64,000 bases of DNA from Semisulcospira habei. Lineage: Eukaryota; Mollusca; Gastropoda; Semisulcospiridae. Location: positions 222,530,889-222,594,888 of the forward strand of contig BTPG01000001.1 of NCBI GenBank assembly GCA_036245525.1, written 5' to 3'. Shown here piece by piece: positions 1 through 13,800 of the stretch. Position 1 is the first letter of the stretch; each line of letters begins with the position of its first letter. The translations under genes and the position numbers were made by a program. The notes beneath the pieces were generated by a model. The model ran no database searches. It had not been told where the DNA came from and saw nothing but the letters and a program-made list of their open reading frames with translations.

Positions 1-59
1 GCTCCAGGCCAGGAGTTTCCGTCCCTCCGTCCCCCCCCCCCCCCCCCCCCCGCCCCACC

Positions 60-440
60 CAAGGGGTTCGGGACCTGGCGGAGGCCTTCAACGCCCTGCT
101 CTGGCAGGGTTGGCTGACGGGGAGGGGTTTCTTCTGCGACGCGCGTTGGCCGACGCGGGGTCGACAGGCGTTGATATCAGGCTCCGGCGGAGCTGGTGCT
201 CGGATCATTCTCGGTCGTTCGTTGCCTTTTCGGCTGTGCTCCAGTGTGTAAAGGAATCCTTGAGCGTCCCGACGCGGATCCCGGCGTGACTCCTACGTGT
301 TGTTGGTCGCATCCAACCAAGCGGCGGGCCTGGCTTTCACTGACGCCCTGGCCGCAGCCGCGATCTGTGACCTGATGCGCCGGGATGCCTTGTCGGACCG
401 GTGCCAGCGCATCCGTGCGCCCATCTACTCTCTGCTCCGC
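60..440 (+). pseudogene. DIRS copy 1 gag C-terminal remnant
   Basis: Broken frames show blocks that match gag of copy 2: a 'G-F-x-D-L-A-E-A-F' stretch near 65-115 and the 'A-N-x-A-A ... C-D-L-M-R-R-D-A-L' block near 310-395. The frame changes between them, so no protein can be made. Confidence 0.65.
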
Positions 441-1019
441 CGAGCGCCTCCAAGGACCTCTGGCCGAGCGTCCCCTGGCCTCCCGCCGCTCGCTTAAGGA
501 CTACCGTTGGGCGTGGATCGTGCCCTGCGGTCCTTCGGACCTCCTCCCGGCCAGTCGTCAGGGATGCCCGCGGCCACCTCGGCCAGCCTCCTGCCAGTCT
601 CACTCGCGCCCCCGCGCCCTCTGACCCACCCAGCCCAGACTCGCCCGCTGCCTAGGGCGGGGCGGGGCCCGCCGACTCGCTCCCTCTTTTGCCCACGCCG
701 ACCCCTGCGGAGCCCCCTGGCGGCGGGCAGCTAGCCCTGCGCTGCGACGAGGGGCGGTCGCTGCTGTCGGACGACTCTTGCGTACTCACTGCCATTTCGG
801 AGGGCCTGTGGATTGCCTTTCGACTCCCCCCTACGACTCTCCTGTCTGGACGCGTGTCCCAGCCGCCCAGCTCCAGGAGATATTCTGCGGGACAAGATCT
901 CGGCCTTGCAACTCAGTCCGCGATGGAGGTGGTCGCGCTGCATGACTCCCCGGCCTATCCTGCCGGCTCTTCCTAGTGCCGACGTCGGGCGCTCGGCAAG
1001 TTCTTCCTGCTTCCCCGTT

Positions 1020-1310
1020 TCAGATGGAGATGGCGCGGGCCCTGGAGGCCGCCGGACGGCCCATGGACTTTGCCGTCAGTCTCGATCTGGCTGACGCGTA
1101 CCTGCTCGCCCCCATTCGCCCGGCCTCTCAGCGTTTCTGCGTTTTCCCTGTTGCGGGGTCGTCTTTCAGTTTCGTGCTCTCCCCTTCAGCCTCACCTCAG
1201 CCCCTGGGTGTTCGCGCGGATCGTGGATGCGGTGGTAGCCAAGGCCCGTCAGACGTCCTCCAGCCCCACCTCCTATTATTTGGATGACCTGCCTCGCCGG
1301 AACCAGAATT
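1020..1310 (+). pseudogene. DIRS copy 1 reverse transcriptase remnant
   Basis: [20 protein letters not shown] (near 1060) is the first catalytic block of a DIRS reverse transcriptase, and YYLDD (near 1276) the second. The two lie in different frames, and the thumb region is deleted compared with copy 2. Confidence 0.75.
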
Positions 1311-1708
1311 CCTCCTGCAGCGGACCTCTTGCCCCTGGGTCCGGCTCTACCATCTCCTGACCCATTGGCGCCCTTCCTAACTCGACCTCGGGGCTCCGGT
1401 CCCTGTCCTCCCGCTCGTCCGGGTTCTCCTCCAGCGATGGGCGGACCCTGCCTTGTCTCGGGAGTCCCCCTCCGCCAAGGCTCTCCCTCTCTGCGCCGAT
1501 GCCAGCCGTTCGAGGTTGGGGCGCGCACCTCCTCCTGGATGTCTCCACAGCCTCCGGCCCTTGGGCCTCGAACCTCTCGGACAGGCACATACGTTGGCTG
1601 GAGTTGTAGGCAGTGCGGTCGGCGCTCGACCATTGGCAGACTCGTCCCCTCCGCCGAAAGGTCCTGATCTGGCCCGACAGTGCGGCGTTCATTGCGTACA
1701 TACAGTAG

Positions 1709-1744
<36 letters not shown>

Positions 1745-2224
1745 ACGCGCTCCCCGACCCTCTGCATGCTGCTTACTGCTCTTGTGGTGCAGAGATCATG
1801 GCATTCCTCTCTGGGCTCGCCTCATTCCCGGCCCCTGAACGTCCTCACGGACTCCCTCTAGCGGAAGGGTCAGCTCCTGCACAACGAGGGGTCGCTGAGT
1901 CCGGAGATCTTCCGACTCGATGGTACAGACAGCTACCCATCTTCGTCGGCCCCCTTCCCGGGTCTCCTCGCTTGGGCGGTGGTCGCTCTCTCCGTCACTT
2001 AGGAGGACCTCGTGGCCTAGGCGTACCCTCCGACGGTTCTCATGCCCAGGGTCTTGATGGAGCTCACGTGGCTGCAGCGCGATCCTTCTCCTCATTGTCC
2101 CGTTCAGCTGGAACGGGAGCTGGACCACCGATCTCATCAGCCTCGCCATGGGCCCGCCCCCCCCCCCCACCTCCCCCCCCCCTCACCGCCCCCCCCCCCA
2201 CCCCTCGCACGATGCTGCAGGAGC

Positions 2225-3306
2225 CCAGGCAGACGCGCGATCATCCGTGCTCCTCTTACACGCCTGGAGATTGTGCGGCATGCCCTCCCCTCCTTTGTGT
2301 GGCGGTGGAGGCTATCGCTGCGGCGCGCGGTTCTTCCGCCCGCCGGGTGTACGAGGCGAAGTGGCGAGTTTTCCAGTGATGGTGCGAGTCGGGGCACCAC
2401 TCCCCCACGGCGCTGACGTCGCCCCACCTAGCAGAGTTCTTCCGGTGACTATTTCAGGAGAGGAACCTGGCCCCTATCACCATCCGGGGATCCCTTCCGT
2501 GGTGACGGACACGTGCCGCCCATTGGGCCACGCGGGCCCGGGGGCGTCCCCGGCCCTCTTGGACCTGTTGCGCCGTTTCGGGTGCCGATGACCAGTCTCG
2601 CACTCGCTGATCCCTCACGTTGACCTCCCCTGGGTCCTTGCCTGGCTGAATTCAAGCAGGTTCGAGCCTCTGCCCTTGGCCAGCCTGGCGCACGTAGCCA
2701 AAAAGACTTGCTTCCTGCTGGCGCTTGCTACAACGTCCAGAGTCTGCTAGTTACGCGCGCTGTCAGTGGACCCGGCCTGTCTACAGCACAGGTCGGATGG
2801 CTCCGTGCATCTCTTGATGAGCTCCGCCTTCTTGGCGAGGAAGCGGCTCCCCTCGGCCAGGGCCCCGGTGGTTTTCCTGTGCCCTCTCAAGGGACGGGAC
2901 CCGCCCCAGGATTCCCGCCGTCAGGACCCGGTCCGGGTGCTGCGAGTTTACCTGCGCAGGACGACGCCTCCCGGTGTGACCGGACCCGCCTCTTCCTGCC
3001 GTTTTCCCACGGCGGGTCCCCTATCTCTGCGCAGGCGATCTCCTCGGGGCTGCGCTGACTCATCCCGTCTGCATACGGAAGCCTCGCCCCGGAGGGGGGT
3101 ACGAGGCTGCATATCCGGACGCGTGACGTCCGAGCGGTCTCCACGTGCGTCGCGTTTGACCGCATCTGCGCTGTAAGAGACGTGGTGGCGGGTGGCGGGC
3201 GGATTCCACCTTGCCTCAGGGACCTCTCGGGCAGGTGGGAGAACCTGGCCCTGGTGGGGGACTTCGCTGCGGCGCAACTCTCCCTCCCAGTGCCTCGGGC
3301 GCCATA
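2225..3306 (+). pseudogene. DIRS copy 1 tyrosine recombinase remnant
   Basis: Blocks shared with copy 2: an N-terminal core-binding part, RVYLRRTTPP-like and FLPFSHGGSP blocks near 2940-3020, and RDVRAV near 3128, where the catalytic His of H-x-x-R is Arg. Several frameshifts; the Tyr block is altered. Confidence 0.65.
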
Positions 3307-3408
3307 GGTCAAGCTTAGCTGAAATTGTCGGGAGGTTGCCCCTCGTGGGCTGCGCTAAATTGTGCTGGCGGGTTTTGGGGGGCGGCGCCCACCTCCTTTT
3401 CGCTATTC

Positions 3409-3493
3409 TTCCATATAGTAATGCATTTTGAGGAAACAAATGTATTTTTCTCTAAAATGTACTTTTTCGAAAAATACTTACCGATGGCATTAC
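3409..3493 (+). repeat. DIRS copy 1 internal complementary region
   Basis: The first part (to about 3442, ending GAGGAAACAAATG) is the complement of the left end seen in the other copies; the second part (TTTTTCTCTAAAATG to ACCGATGGCATTAC) is the complement of this copy's right end at 3700-3753. Joined in this order they could template a circle junction, as proposed for DIRS-1. Confidence 0.8.
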
Positions 3494-3544
3494 TTGAATG
3501 GCCCCCTCGCCTACCCCGCTTGCCGCCGGAGCGCTATAGCGTTC

Positions 3545-3753
3545 GACTGGCGTGACACCACTATACACGTGACCGGATAGGGAGGGAAGGGAGGCTACTC
3601 AGGGTTTCTTGGTATCGACTCCCTAGAGTCGCCTCCCTGGCTGTGTATGTATACACAACAGATCCTTAGGCTGAAATTGGTAAGCTAAGTGTACCTTCCA
3701 TATAGTAATGCCATCGGTAAGTATTTTTCGAAAAAATACATTTTAGAGAAAAG
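3545..3753 (+). repeat. DIRS copy 1 right inverted terminal repeat
   Basis: GC-rich stretch that ends CTTCCATATAGTAATGCCAT then GGTAAGTATTTTTCG and the AT-rich tail TACATTTTAGAGAAAA. The left partner lies outside the window. Confidence 0.7.
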
Positions 3754-4239
3754 TACATTTTCCTGTGGATATTGCTATGCATCATGAGTCCACGTGGAGT
3801 TCAGATCATACAGATCAACAGTAATCTGACCTTATAGAGGCACATCTTACGTGGCATTCTGTAAAAGCCCTTTACGGCTGTAGCTTATTAAAAAAAATAC
3901 TTTTGCAACAGATGGTTATAATACAGGTCTAGTCATGGTTCATTTAGACACAGGAGAATCCCTTTTTCCCCATGTCGTCTTAATATAATTTGACAGTGAC
4001 TTCGCCCAATGCTGTCTATAGGTACAAGTATCACAGAGCTAAACATATTGATGCGTTAACAGCTATCACAGAATAAACAGGTGCAATTACTAGTGTGCGT
4101 TTGCTGTGTGCCCAAACTGACATAGAAGCTCATCAGGTGTGTCGACAAGACATAACAAACAAAGAATGGTAGTCATTTAGTTCTGAGAGTCAAAACATCA
4201 ATCACCTGCATTCAGTATTTTTGTTTTTTTCTCTCACAG

Positions 4240-4403
4240 GCGGCGCTGAAGAAGCAAGTGATAAATGACTTACTGGCCCTACCTGCCATTGCCGAGAGTA
4301 TCCTGCCCCTGGAGAACCTCGGGGATGATATTGGCAAGGCCTTCACAGACCTCTTTAACTTGGTGGAGCAAGCCAAGAAAGCTTACGATGAACTGCGAGA
4401 AGG
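4240..4403 (+). CDS. Host gene exon 1: helical segment
   Basis: Follows a pyrimidine-rich acceptor and ends at GG|gtatgt (phase 0 in, 2 out). About 55 residues, rich in Leu, Lys and Glu (for example [16 protein letters not shown]), so probably helical; no domain recognised. The 486 bases before it, back to DIRS copy 1, show nothing but intron. The intron after it (4404-5873) holds a C-rich low-complexity tract, a foldback near 5150-5225, a foldback at 5415-5494 and one unit of the repeat found in tandem at 26130-26960. Confidence 0.75.
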
Positions 4404-7400
4404 GTATGTCATTGTGAATAATAAGTTTAATGTGTGTGTGTGTTTGTATGTTTAAATGAAATGTTAGTCTTTAGTACAAGTATACAGTGAAGTCAGGATA
4501 ACGCCTGGGCCATCTCTATTTTTAAAATGGGCAGATCTGGAGGGGGTCCATCATCCATCTTCCCCCTCCACACCCCCCTCAGCGCACAACCCCCCACCTC
4601 CACCACCCCCCCACCCACCCACCCACCCCCATCTCCCCCCCACCCCACCCCACCCACCACCGCACCCCACCACCACCACCACCCCCCCCACCCCCACCCT
4701 TCATAGCCGGGTTGATATTGATACTAGTATATATGGGTGGATCCAGAGTAGCATGGTGCCTTCAAACGCAGAGCTAAGCTGGCACCCCCTTGAGCTATCA
4801 TGGTTTTTCAGCGTCCTGGTTTATTGCTTTGGGGCTGAGACTGGAAAAGTGTAACCTCCTTGGGCCCGCAGCCACAATACTGTTGGCTTATTATATGCAC
4901 AAGTAGGTTAATTTTAGCATTCCCATTAGCCGGAATTTGCCAGTCATTGGCCAGCTGGGAGTGTGTCCAGAGTTTTCAAGCCCAGCTGGCACTTTGTCCG
5001 GCTGTGGTATTTGCCAGCTGTGAGGTGTGTTGGACCATGGGAGGTAGTACACAACACGTGCCACTTTGACAATACCCGGACACATTCAGTTATACACTTC
5101 ATTTGAGACGATTTCCCGTTTAGAATTAAAAATGGTTGATCATGTACAGCAAGATGCAAAGATTCTCGTGAGCCCCTGCAGCCTGTAGGGGCCCATGTGA
5201 ATCTATGCCTCATTTTTGTGAAGGTGCGAATGGGTATGACTAGCTGTGAGCCTTGCTGATTGCCCCTTCCATTTGCAAAGGAGAAGGACAGATATCGCAA
5301 GGGAAACAGATTCACATCAGTCTCTTTAGGGGCAGGGGCTTATGAGAATCTATATTGCTTGTTGGCCAATGTTAGCTCCAGATGTTCCCTCGTGGAGGAG
5401 GGTGTTACTGCACCTTAACTCATTCGAGATGTGCCGCCTCCAGATACGCGGCATAAGCTGCGTATCCGGAGGCGGCACGTCTCGAATGAGTTAAGCATGG
5501 CCTCCTTCCATCGCAAAGGAGAGCGAAAGATCACAAGGGAAACGGACTCACACCAGGGCTTTTGGAGGCAGGGGCTCATGAGAATCTATACAGCCTGCTG
5601 GCTGGCTGTCCGGTGTCTGGCGTGTGAGCATGTCCAGTGACCGTTGTCCATGGTAAACTTTGTTGGCATTTTCTCAAAGACTGTTCAATGCACGGTCTTC
5701 AAACTTGGCCCAATGATACTTTGTAACAAGACCTAAACATACCACCATTCTTGTTTTAGAAGTCCCCAGACACAGTGTCAGGCTGTCAAAAGTGCTAGTG
5801 GGAACGCTGAGTTAATTTTAGCCATAAGCGTCATGAACAGAGTCTGAGACCTCAAAACCGTTCTCCCCTTCAGCACAAGGAAAGCCAAGCAGTTCATTGA
5901 GCGAGTGTTCGGCCCCAAGGCACACAAGCACTTCCCGCGTCAGACGCGAACTCCAGGTGGAAGCTGCAATGGAAAGGGCTTTTACCCAGCAACACTGGAG
6001 AGTACAGACCCAGAGTACAGATACGAGGGAGTTGATCTGCTGCTGGTATGTTTGCTATGGCTTTCATTTTCATTTCCAGTTCCAGCTGTGCAAATGTGTA
6101 GAATGATGTCATGAATACATGTATGGGTGAAAGTTTAATTGCTGTCCGCAAACTTTGACCCATGTATTCCGTTGCATCATCATGTTGACCCGCCAAGCTA
6201 TTCTGGCACCACCCTTGAACTGAAATGGTTGTTGATCTATCTCCTAACCTGTATCCTTCATAGGACAATAAGCAAATTTTAAAAAATCAGCCTCAGGATG
6301 TAATGGGTTAATTCATTCGCGGCCAGCCGCATCCGGATGCGCGGTATAAGCCGCGCATTCGGATGCGGCTGGCCACAAATGAGTTAAGACAGCATTCCAT
6401 AAATTCAAAATAGTGCATACATAATTTCAACATTTACAAAAATCAAACTTATTTTTACACCCAAAATAGAAATTTCATGTCTAGATTGCAAGAGAAACCA
6501 CACACGTACTTTGAAAACGCAAGAAATTGGTTTCACTTTCAGTGCCCAGACAACCATCATGATGACCTCTGCATCCAGGCCTGAATTACTGTGGTTTTTT
6601 TTTGTTTGTTTTTTTGTACACTTACCAACTTTCAGCTATGTATTTTTTTATGTTTTCATTTTGTTTGTCTTACAATCAGGGTGAGAGATCCAATGTGGTG
6701 GCCCCGTTCCCAGGCATCATCTACCTGTCTGACAAAGCCAACGAGGTGGTCATCGAGTCCCGAGGTGGATCTCCAAGGGATGTGGATTTCATTATTACTA
6801 ATGTCAAAGCCAACAGCACTGTGCGAAGCAGGACTGACCGTCTTTACACGGAACTGGAGGTAATGGAGGCATGAACTCCTTCTCTGCCATTGGACGCAGA
6901 TTGTGTTTTGGAAATCATTGTAAATTCAGCGTCAAAGATGCCCAGCAGTCAAAGGAATATTAATACAAAGTGGTTTCAGCAAGAGGTGTAGATCCTCATG
7001 GGGGAGAGGGGAGGGGGAGGGACCGGGGGGCTGGCTCATGAAGATCTATACCTTTTGCAGTTGAGTGGTGTTCACCTTTTCTTGACAGTAAAGGGATTAA
7101 GTGATCGTGCAGTCATACTTACTTACTTATGCCTTGCATCCCTAATGGGGCATAGGCCGCCTACAAAGGATCTCCAAGAGTCTCTGTCCCACTTGGTTCC
7201 AGGTCATCTTCATGGTCTTAAGGTCTGCATACAGTTCCCGGCGCCATGTGTTTCTTGGTCTGCCTCTTTTCCGCGTGCCCTGTGGATTCCATGTTAGGGC
7301 TTGCCTGGTGATGTTGTCTGCTGGCTTACGTAAGTTGTGCCCTATCCATCTCCAACGTCGTTGTTTAATTTCGTCTTCTGCAGGCAGCTGATTGGTTCTA

Positions 7401-10400
7401 TTCCAGAGTTCGTTGTTGCTGATGGTCTCTGGCCAATGGATATTTAGGATCTTGCGCAGGAAGTTGTTAATGAAGACTTGTATTGTGATGGCAACTGTTG
7501 TTCTCCAAGTTTCTGCTCCGTATAGTAGAACTGCCTTGACATTGGTGTTGAAGATCCTGACTTTGGTCTTGGTTGATAGTTCTTTGGATCTCCAGATGTT
7601 TCTCAATTGTATAAATGCTGTTCGTGCTTTCCCTATCCTTTGTTTGACATCTGTATCCGAGCCTCCCTGTTTGTCGATGACGCTACCCAAATAAGTAAAG
7701 GCATCCACCTCCTCCAGTGCTTCATTGTCAAGCGTAATCGGGTTAGTGGTGGCTGTGTTTGTCTTGAGTATCTTACTCTTGCCTTTGTGAATATTGAGAC
7801 CAACCTGTGCGGAGGTACCTGCTACTCTGGTTGTCATCTCCTGCATCTGCTGCTGAGTGTGTGATAGTAGGGCCAAGTCATCTGCGAAGTCATGGGTATT
7901 GTAAAATATATTTTTTCTATTTGTGCAGCCATCCATCCATTGTATTCCTCCATTTTTCTATTCATAAATCCAGATTTGACCTTTATACTTACTCTTTCAC
8001 CTACACACCTGCATAGCCCTTTGCTCGTTTACACTTACTTACAGGTGGCAGCAGGGCAAGTGATAGGAGAGGCTACAAAGTCTCCCTGTAAAAGTTTCAA
8101 CCACATCCACTTTGCCATCCGGAAAGATAACAACACCGTGGACCCTACGCGCTACGTGGAACCCAGGCTTCCCGAGATGCCGGCTTGGATTCAGGAGTGT
8201 GATGATTACAAATTTGTGTACAAGGTGACTATTTTGTTATTAGACCCATTGTGCATGCAGCCACCAGTACTATACTGACCAGCAAAAGAAATGCAACATT
8301 TTTGGAATGATTCCAAAAATGTCGCATTTCTTTTGCTCGTCAGAATATTTACAGTATACAGGGAGGGCCAACAGCACTGGCCTTTCACCAGATGCAAGAA
8401 ATCTTGTGTCAGGTGATGCAAAGTCATGTACTTGGAGCCCAAATGGAGAATGCAGAGTTTTGAGTGCGCACACACAAAACTGTTAGAGTTGCCAGCAGAA
8501 AGACGTGGGCTCCCAGATTCACTGGAATGGTAGTCTGAATGGCTACTATGATTTGATTTTAGCTCTTTCTTTGCTTTTTGTTTTAAGTTCATGTCCTTCT
8601 GTTAGTATTTGTAAATCTTAAATTAACCCTTCAGGATCAAGTATGGTTTATTTGATTTGAGACTATTGTGAGTTAATGTTTTCAGACTTTGACAGACTGC
8701 AGAAAATTAATTTTTGTTATATATGAAGTTTGTTACAAGCTAAGCAGTTTGTATCGAAAAGGTGTTGACGGAACCTCTATTAGAATTTGTTGTTTTATCA
8801 GACTTTTGTTATACCCGCCCTTGTTATAAGCGTAGTTGGCTGTATATGATATCGACTTGTTAATTTATCATTTCAATTGCTGCTTACAGTATCTTCTTTG
8901 CAGCTGTTTGTCAAAGACAGACTCTTCATTAGCTTTACAGAACGAAAAATGAAAATTTCAACTATGTTGGTCTAAAAGTGTGTACTGTAACGCCCTCAGC
9001 TGTAAGGTCCAAGATGACTGACCAGCACACATTACTGATCGTGTTTCTCTAAAGGGCAACACCTTAGCAGCTGGATCCATCGTCGGTCTGCTCGGGCGAA
9101 AAAACAATGACACCAGTCCAAAGCGGACTGCTGAAACTAAGAAGCCAGCCGCCATTCCCGCAGCCAAGGACCCAAGCACAAAACTCGACTCCGACGTGAA
9201 ACTGCCCACTTCCGTTGCAAAGAGGGTGCAGGATAACAAGGCACAGGCGAAAGACACAGCTTTGAAGTCGAAAGACAGTGGTACTTGATTAGTTTTTGTC
9301 TGCTTTTTGCTGTTAAGCGTTTGACCCCTAGAAATAAATGACTTCCATCCCACAGAATGGAAGTCATCAATTTTAGTTCTGTGAATCAAAGAATTAACCC
9401 ATTTAGCCCCGAGACCACATTTCCCAAATTTGGGAGGTGCTACTTCAGGACTAAGTATCTGTTAAAGGAGATGGATCGGCCATGATAATTCAAGGGTAGT
9501 GCCAGGTGAGCTTGGCGCTTTCAGGCGCCAAGCTCATCTGGCACTACCCTTGAATTGTCATGGTCAATCTGTCTCCTGTTGTAGGGCTTTGGGACTAAAT
9601 CGGTTAATGTTTGTAAGCTTCATGCATGCTTGTAGAAGCCTAACCATTGGTATTTCATATGATATCAGGATTCTTTCTTATCATTAATTTTTTTTAAACA
9701 AATTTGTCGCCTGTTTACTACTGATAATACTGCTTGCGGAAAAGATGCGTAGCTACGCGCCTTTTCTGCTAAACAGTATTGTCAGTCGCAGCAAGACTAC
9801 TTGGGCATGTGCCTTTTCTGCTGAGCGGCACTGTCCGTAGCAGTCAAGAGTCAAGAGGTTAAATATTGTAATTATATTGAAAAATGTAAGTGGCACTCTG
9901 AATCTTCAGCCCTGACATCCTACAGCAGGAGATGGATCAACCATGATAATTCAAGGCTAGCGCCAGATTAGCTTGGCGCCTGAAGGCGCCAAGCTAATCT
10001 GGCACTACCCTTGAATTATCATAGTCAGTCCATCTCCTTGAACTGGTACATTAGGTAACACCACCAAATGCGGTGTGGAATTAATAGAAGGGTCCCCCCC
10101 CCCTCCACCAAACCCTGATACACTACAATCTGTGAGGGATCTATCAACCAAGAAAAGCTCACGGGTGATGCAAGAATATCTTTTCACACAACTCAGATTA
10201 TTAATATAACAAAGAAAATGTCAGTCCCTTTGTGTTTGTTGATCTGAAGTTCAAAGTGTATTTTCTTTGTAATTGCATTTGTTCATTTATTGGTTTGTTT
10301 GTTTTCCAGCCCTGAAGACCCTTTTCGAGTCAGCCACGACTTTCATGAAGAATTTCAACCTGAAAGACATGAAAATGGGCTCTCTTGTCAAGCTGATTAG

Positions 10401-10779
10401 TGCTCTGAAGTTGGACGACAGCATGGGAAAGCTCACCAATTTGTTTCAAACCATTCAGGTGTGTGGACTGTTGACTAGTGACCCCTTTGGTGCCAGGAAC
10501 CGCATAATTTATAATTTATTTCCATTCAGGTATAATATTGTGTCCTGTGGATTAGTACCCCTTGAGTGCCAGGAACCCCCCCCCCCCCCAAAAAAAAAAA
10601 AATAAAAATAAAAATAAAAATAAATAAATAAAAAAATAAACAAACAAAAAAGCAATAACTTCAGTACGTGATGATTATATGTGTTCGCTGGTATGTGATT
10701 TCGGACCTTACGGCTCACGCTGTAAGGTCCAAAGTCACAGATCAGAACAAGTATGGTAAGGGAGAGGTCAGTCAGTACA

Positions 10780-10870
<91 letters not shown>

Positions 10871-13800
10871 TTATTATAAAGCGCAAACTCCATGCAGTGC
10901 AGGCTCTAAGCGATATATATACACACACGTCTTGCGACAGAACATTTGGTATGTGTGGAACGTTTATCGGAGAATTGAAGTGTTCACATTCACAAAGGAG
11001 ATTACAAAACAGCAGCAACAAAACACCAGCTTACGCAAAGTCAACCAAAGGATCATTTATGCTGGTTCACTGGACAGCGTGGGCTTTTTTGTGTTGCATG
11101 CACATTGATATACGAAACAGAAACGACTTGTGGCGACCTTCATACAGTAAATGCAGCTGTCATACTGCCATGAATTGCATTTTCATTTTTACCTACCACA
11201 ATCCGTTTAGCCCTGGGGCCAGTTGCTTGAACGAGCTTAGTCCTGCACCAGCCACTTAGCAAGGTGCGCCGCTACTTAGTGGCTGGTGCAGGACTAAGCT
11301 CGCTCATGCAACTAACCCCTGATGCGGATGGATCAACCATGGTAATTCAAAGGTAGTGCCAGATTAGCTTGGTGCCTGATGGCGCCAAGCTAATATGACA
11401 CTACCCTTGATTTACCATGGTTGATCCATCTCCTGTAACTGGTACACGGCCGTTGGGTGACGCCTCCAATAGTTTTTAATGCACCATTGGTGTTAAGGCG
11501 GGTTAACCCCTGTGTTCATGCAGCCACCGGTACTGTACATAGTAGCTGCATGCATGAGTCAAAATGAAAACTGCATTCTTTCACGTATTGTCTGACTGTG
11601 ATTTCAGGCCATGTTGGACAACAAGCCGTGTCTGAACCCCAATCAGATGTCGGATGACGATCTGGCGACAGCACTCCGCAATCAGGGAAAGAGCACTGTG
11701 GGGTCCAGAGAAGAACTCATCACCAGATACACTGCGCGAAGTGACAGTACGGAACATATGCATTGATATCTTTATTATTTGTTCAATAAGGATTTATAAT
11801 TCGTCTGTTTAATTGTACTTATAATTTGACTTGTATTGTTCCACGATGGTAGGTTGAACTTGTTTACTGGCCTAATAATTCCAGCCATGTGCACTAGCTA
11901 ACATAGGCAGCTTGGATGGCACAGTATGGTGTCATGCTTCCAGAAACCATCAGTACTGGCTTTGAATTTAAAGTGTTGACGCTGTGTACATTTAGCACAT
12001 ATTCCACTAGACTGTTGCAGTCCTTAGCTCCTGCATGTGGTTTGTTTTTGTCTTTATGTGTAAGTGTTTGTGTGTGTGCATGTGTGTACAAGATACAAGA
12101 TAACTTTATTAATTCCACACAATCGGGAAATTACACTGTCTGCTCCATCAAATTAAAAAGGAAAACAAAGGAATTCAAGAAAATTAAAAGTTTATAAATA
12201 CACAAAATAATACATTAAAAGATACTATCAGCATGCAAACATCACAGTCTTTCAACTCCTCTGTCTCTCTGTCGTTCGCGCACCCACACGCTTACACACA
12301 CACACACACACAGAGACTCTCACCCCCACACACATTCACGTACAAACCCGCTCACATCCAATCACGTGTCTCTACTAAAAGAGTCATTGTATAGGTTGAA
12401 TGCCCTGGGGATGAAAGATTTTCTATACCTTTCGGTGCACATTATGGGCAGTCTCAGTCTACCACTCCTGTCAATGTCTGCTGTCAAACTGCTCTCGCAA
12501 TGGATGAGTGTTGTCAGTCAGTATGTGTGTGTGTGTGCTCATGTGGTTTTATGCCTGCATGCTTATTTGGTTTTATGCATGCGTGCATAAATTATGTGTG
12601 TTAGTGCTTTTCCACATACACATGTACCTGTGTGTGTTTTTTTGGCACTGCTGCCTTTGTGTTTCAGAGTGCATGATGCTGTCCCTCGGCCTTCCCAAGC
12701 AGATGTACTGCACTATGGACCAACAGTGTCTGGGCCTGGAATGCTGTCTGGACATCAAAGTTTCGTTGTTCCGCAAAGTCTACAAACTCTACGCACGATT
12801 CGACCCCTGCTCCTTCAACTTCATCGTTGGCATCAGCAACCACTACGAAAAGTCGTTCGGACCAGACTACGGTCTGAATGATATATTTGGAGGTGAGCTT
12901 TTAGAAAGATAGATTTGTTCTGGTCTGTGATTTTGTACCTTACGGCCTAAGGCCGTAATGTTTAAAATTACAGACCAGCACATGTTACGTAGTCAAACCT
13001 GTGAAAGGCGACCAGCACGAGGCATTGTCAAAAAGGGGTCGTCTTGTTATGTAGGGTCATCGAAGTAGCGGAAAGAACATGAGACCTAAAGTCTGCTTAG
13101 GCAAGACAGGTCGGCTTGACAGGTTTGACTGTATTAGAATTGTCTGCATGATCTTATACTTGTGATGGGAGATGGACCATGAAAGCTCAGTGTTAGGTAT
13201 TTGTTTCCTCGAAAACATTACCGATGATATTACCGTATGGAAGTGTCTACTAGCTTAGTCAATTTCAGCCTAAGAACCTGTTGTGTCCCTACACAACCCG
13301 GGAGGCAACTCAGGGAACTGTAACCAGGGCTTATCCGGTCACGTGCCACGTGGAGACACGCCCGTCAGTCTATTTAGCTCACAGTGTTCAGATGTGTGCT
13401 AGCCTACTGGACCTTGAACTTGTTTTGACCGGTTCTTAAAGGGCCGGTCTGCTTGGGTTTTGTGTGTTCCTTGGATTACTTCCTTGGGGATTTTGTGTGT
13501 TCCTTGGATTATTTCTGGGGATTATTTTGTGCTTGTGGTTGGTTTTCCACTGGTGTCTTCTGTCTGGGACTTGTGGGTGCGGTGGTTCGAGCTTGGCGTG
13601 CTCAGGACTTTGTTTCGCCCGGCGCTCTCGTGGATGGTGTGGAGCCCCCCCCCCCCCCCCCCCCCCCAGTCCCTGCTTCCATGGAAAGGTAAGGCCTCGG
13701 GCTTGGCCCGCGACAGGCCCTCGGGCCCAGCGCCGGCCTCAACCGTGGATCTCTGAATCCGCTCGCCACAGTTCGCGTTTCGCTCGTCTTCGTTCGCGGG

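Larger units (their letters stand above)
1..3753 (+). mobile_element. DIRS copy 1, right-hand part, decayed
   Basis: Enters from the left edge inside the gag region and runs through reverse transcriptase, RNase H remnants, tyrosine recombinase, internal complementary region and right terminal repeat. DIRS elements are retrotransposons that integrate with a tyrosine recombinase, normally without target duplication. Many frameshifts, several 20-35 base C or G runs (32-51, 1711-1743, about 2156-2200), and a deletion right after the catalytic YLDD compared with copy 2. The right end stops near 3753 within the host gene's intron. Confidence 0.85.

Noticed and set aside
1..2230. Long C and G runs as a biological signal
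   Set aside because: Runs of 20-35 bases occur in decayed DIRS sequence and in introns alike. They may be slippage or assembly effects, and nothing links them to function.
10509..11021. Open frames over the TA microsatellite
   Set aside because: They encode Tyr-Ile repeats and poly-aromatic stretches from simple sequence.
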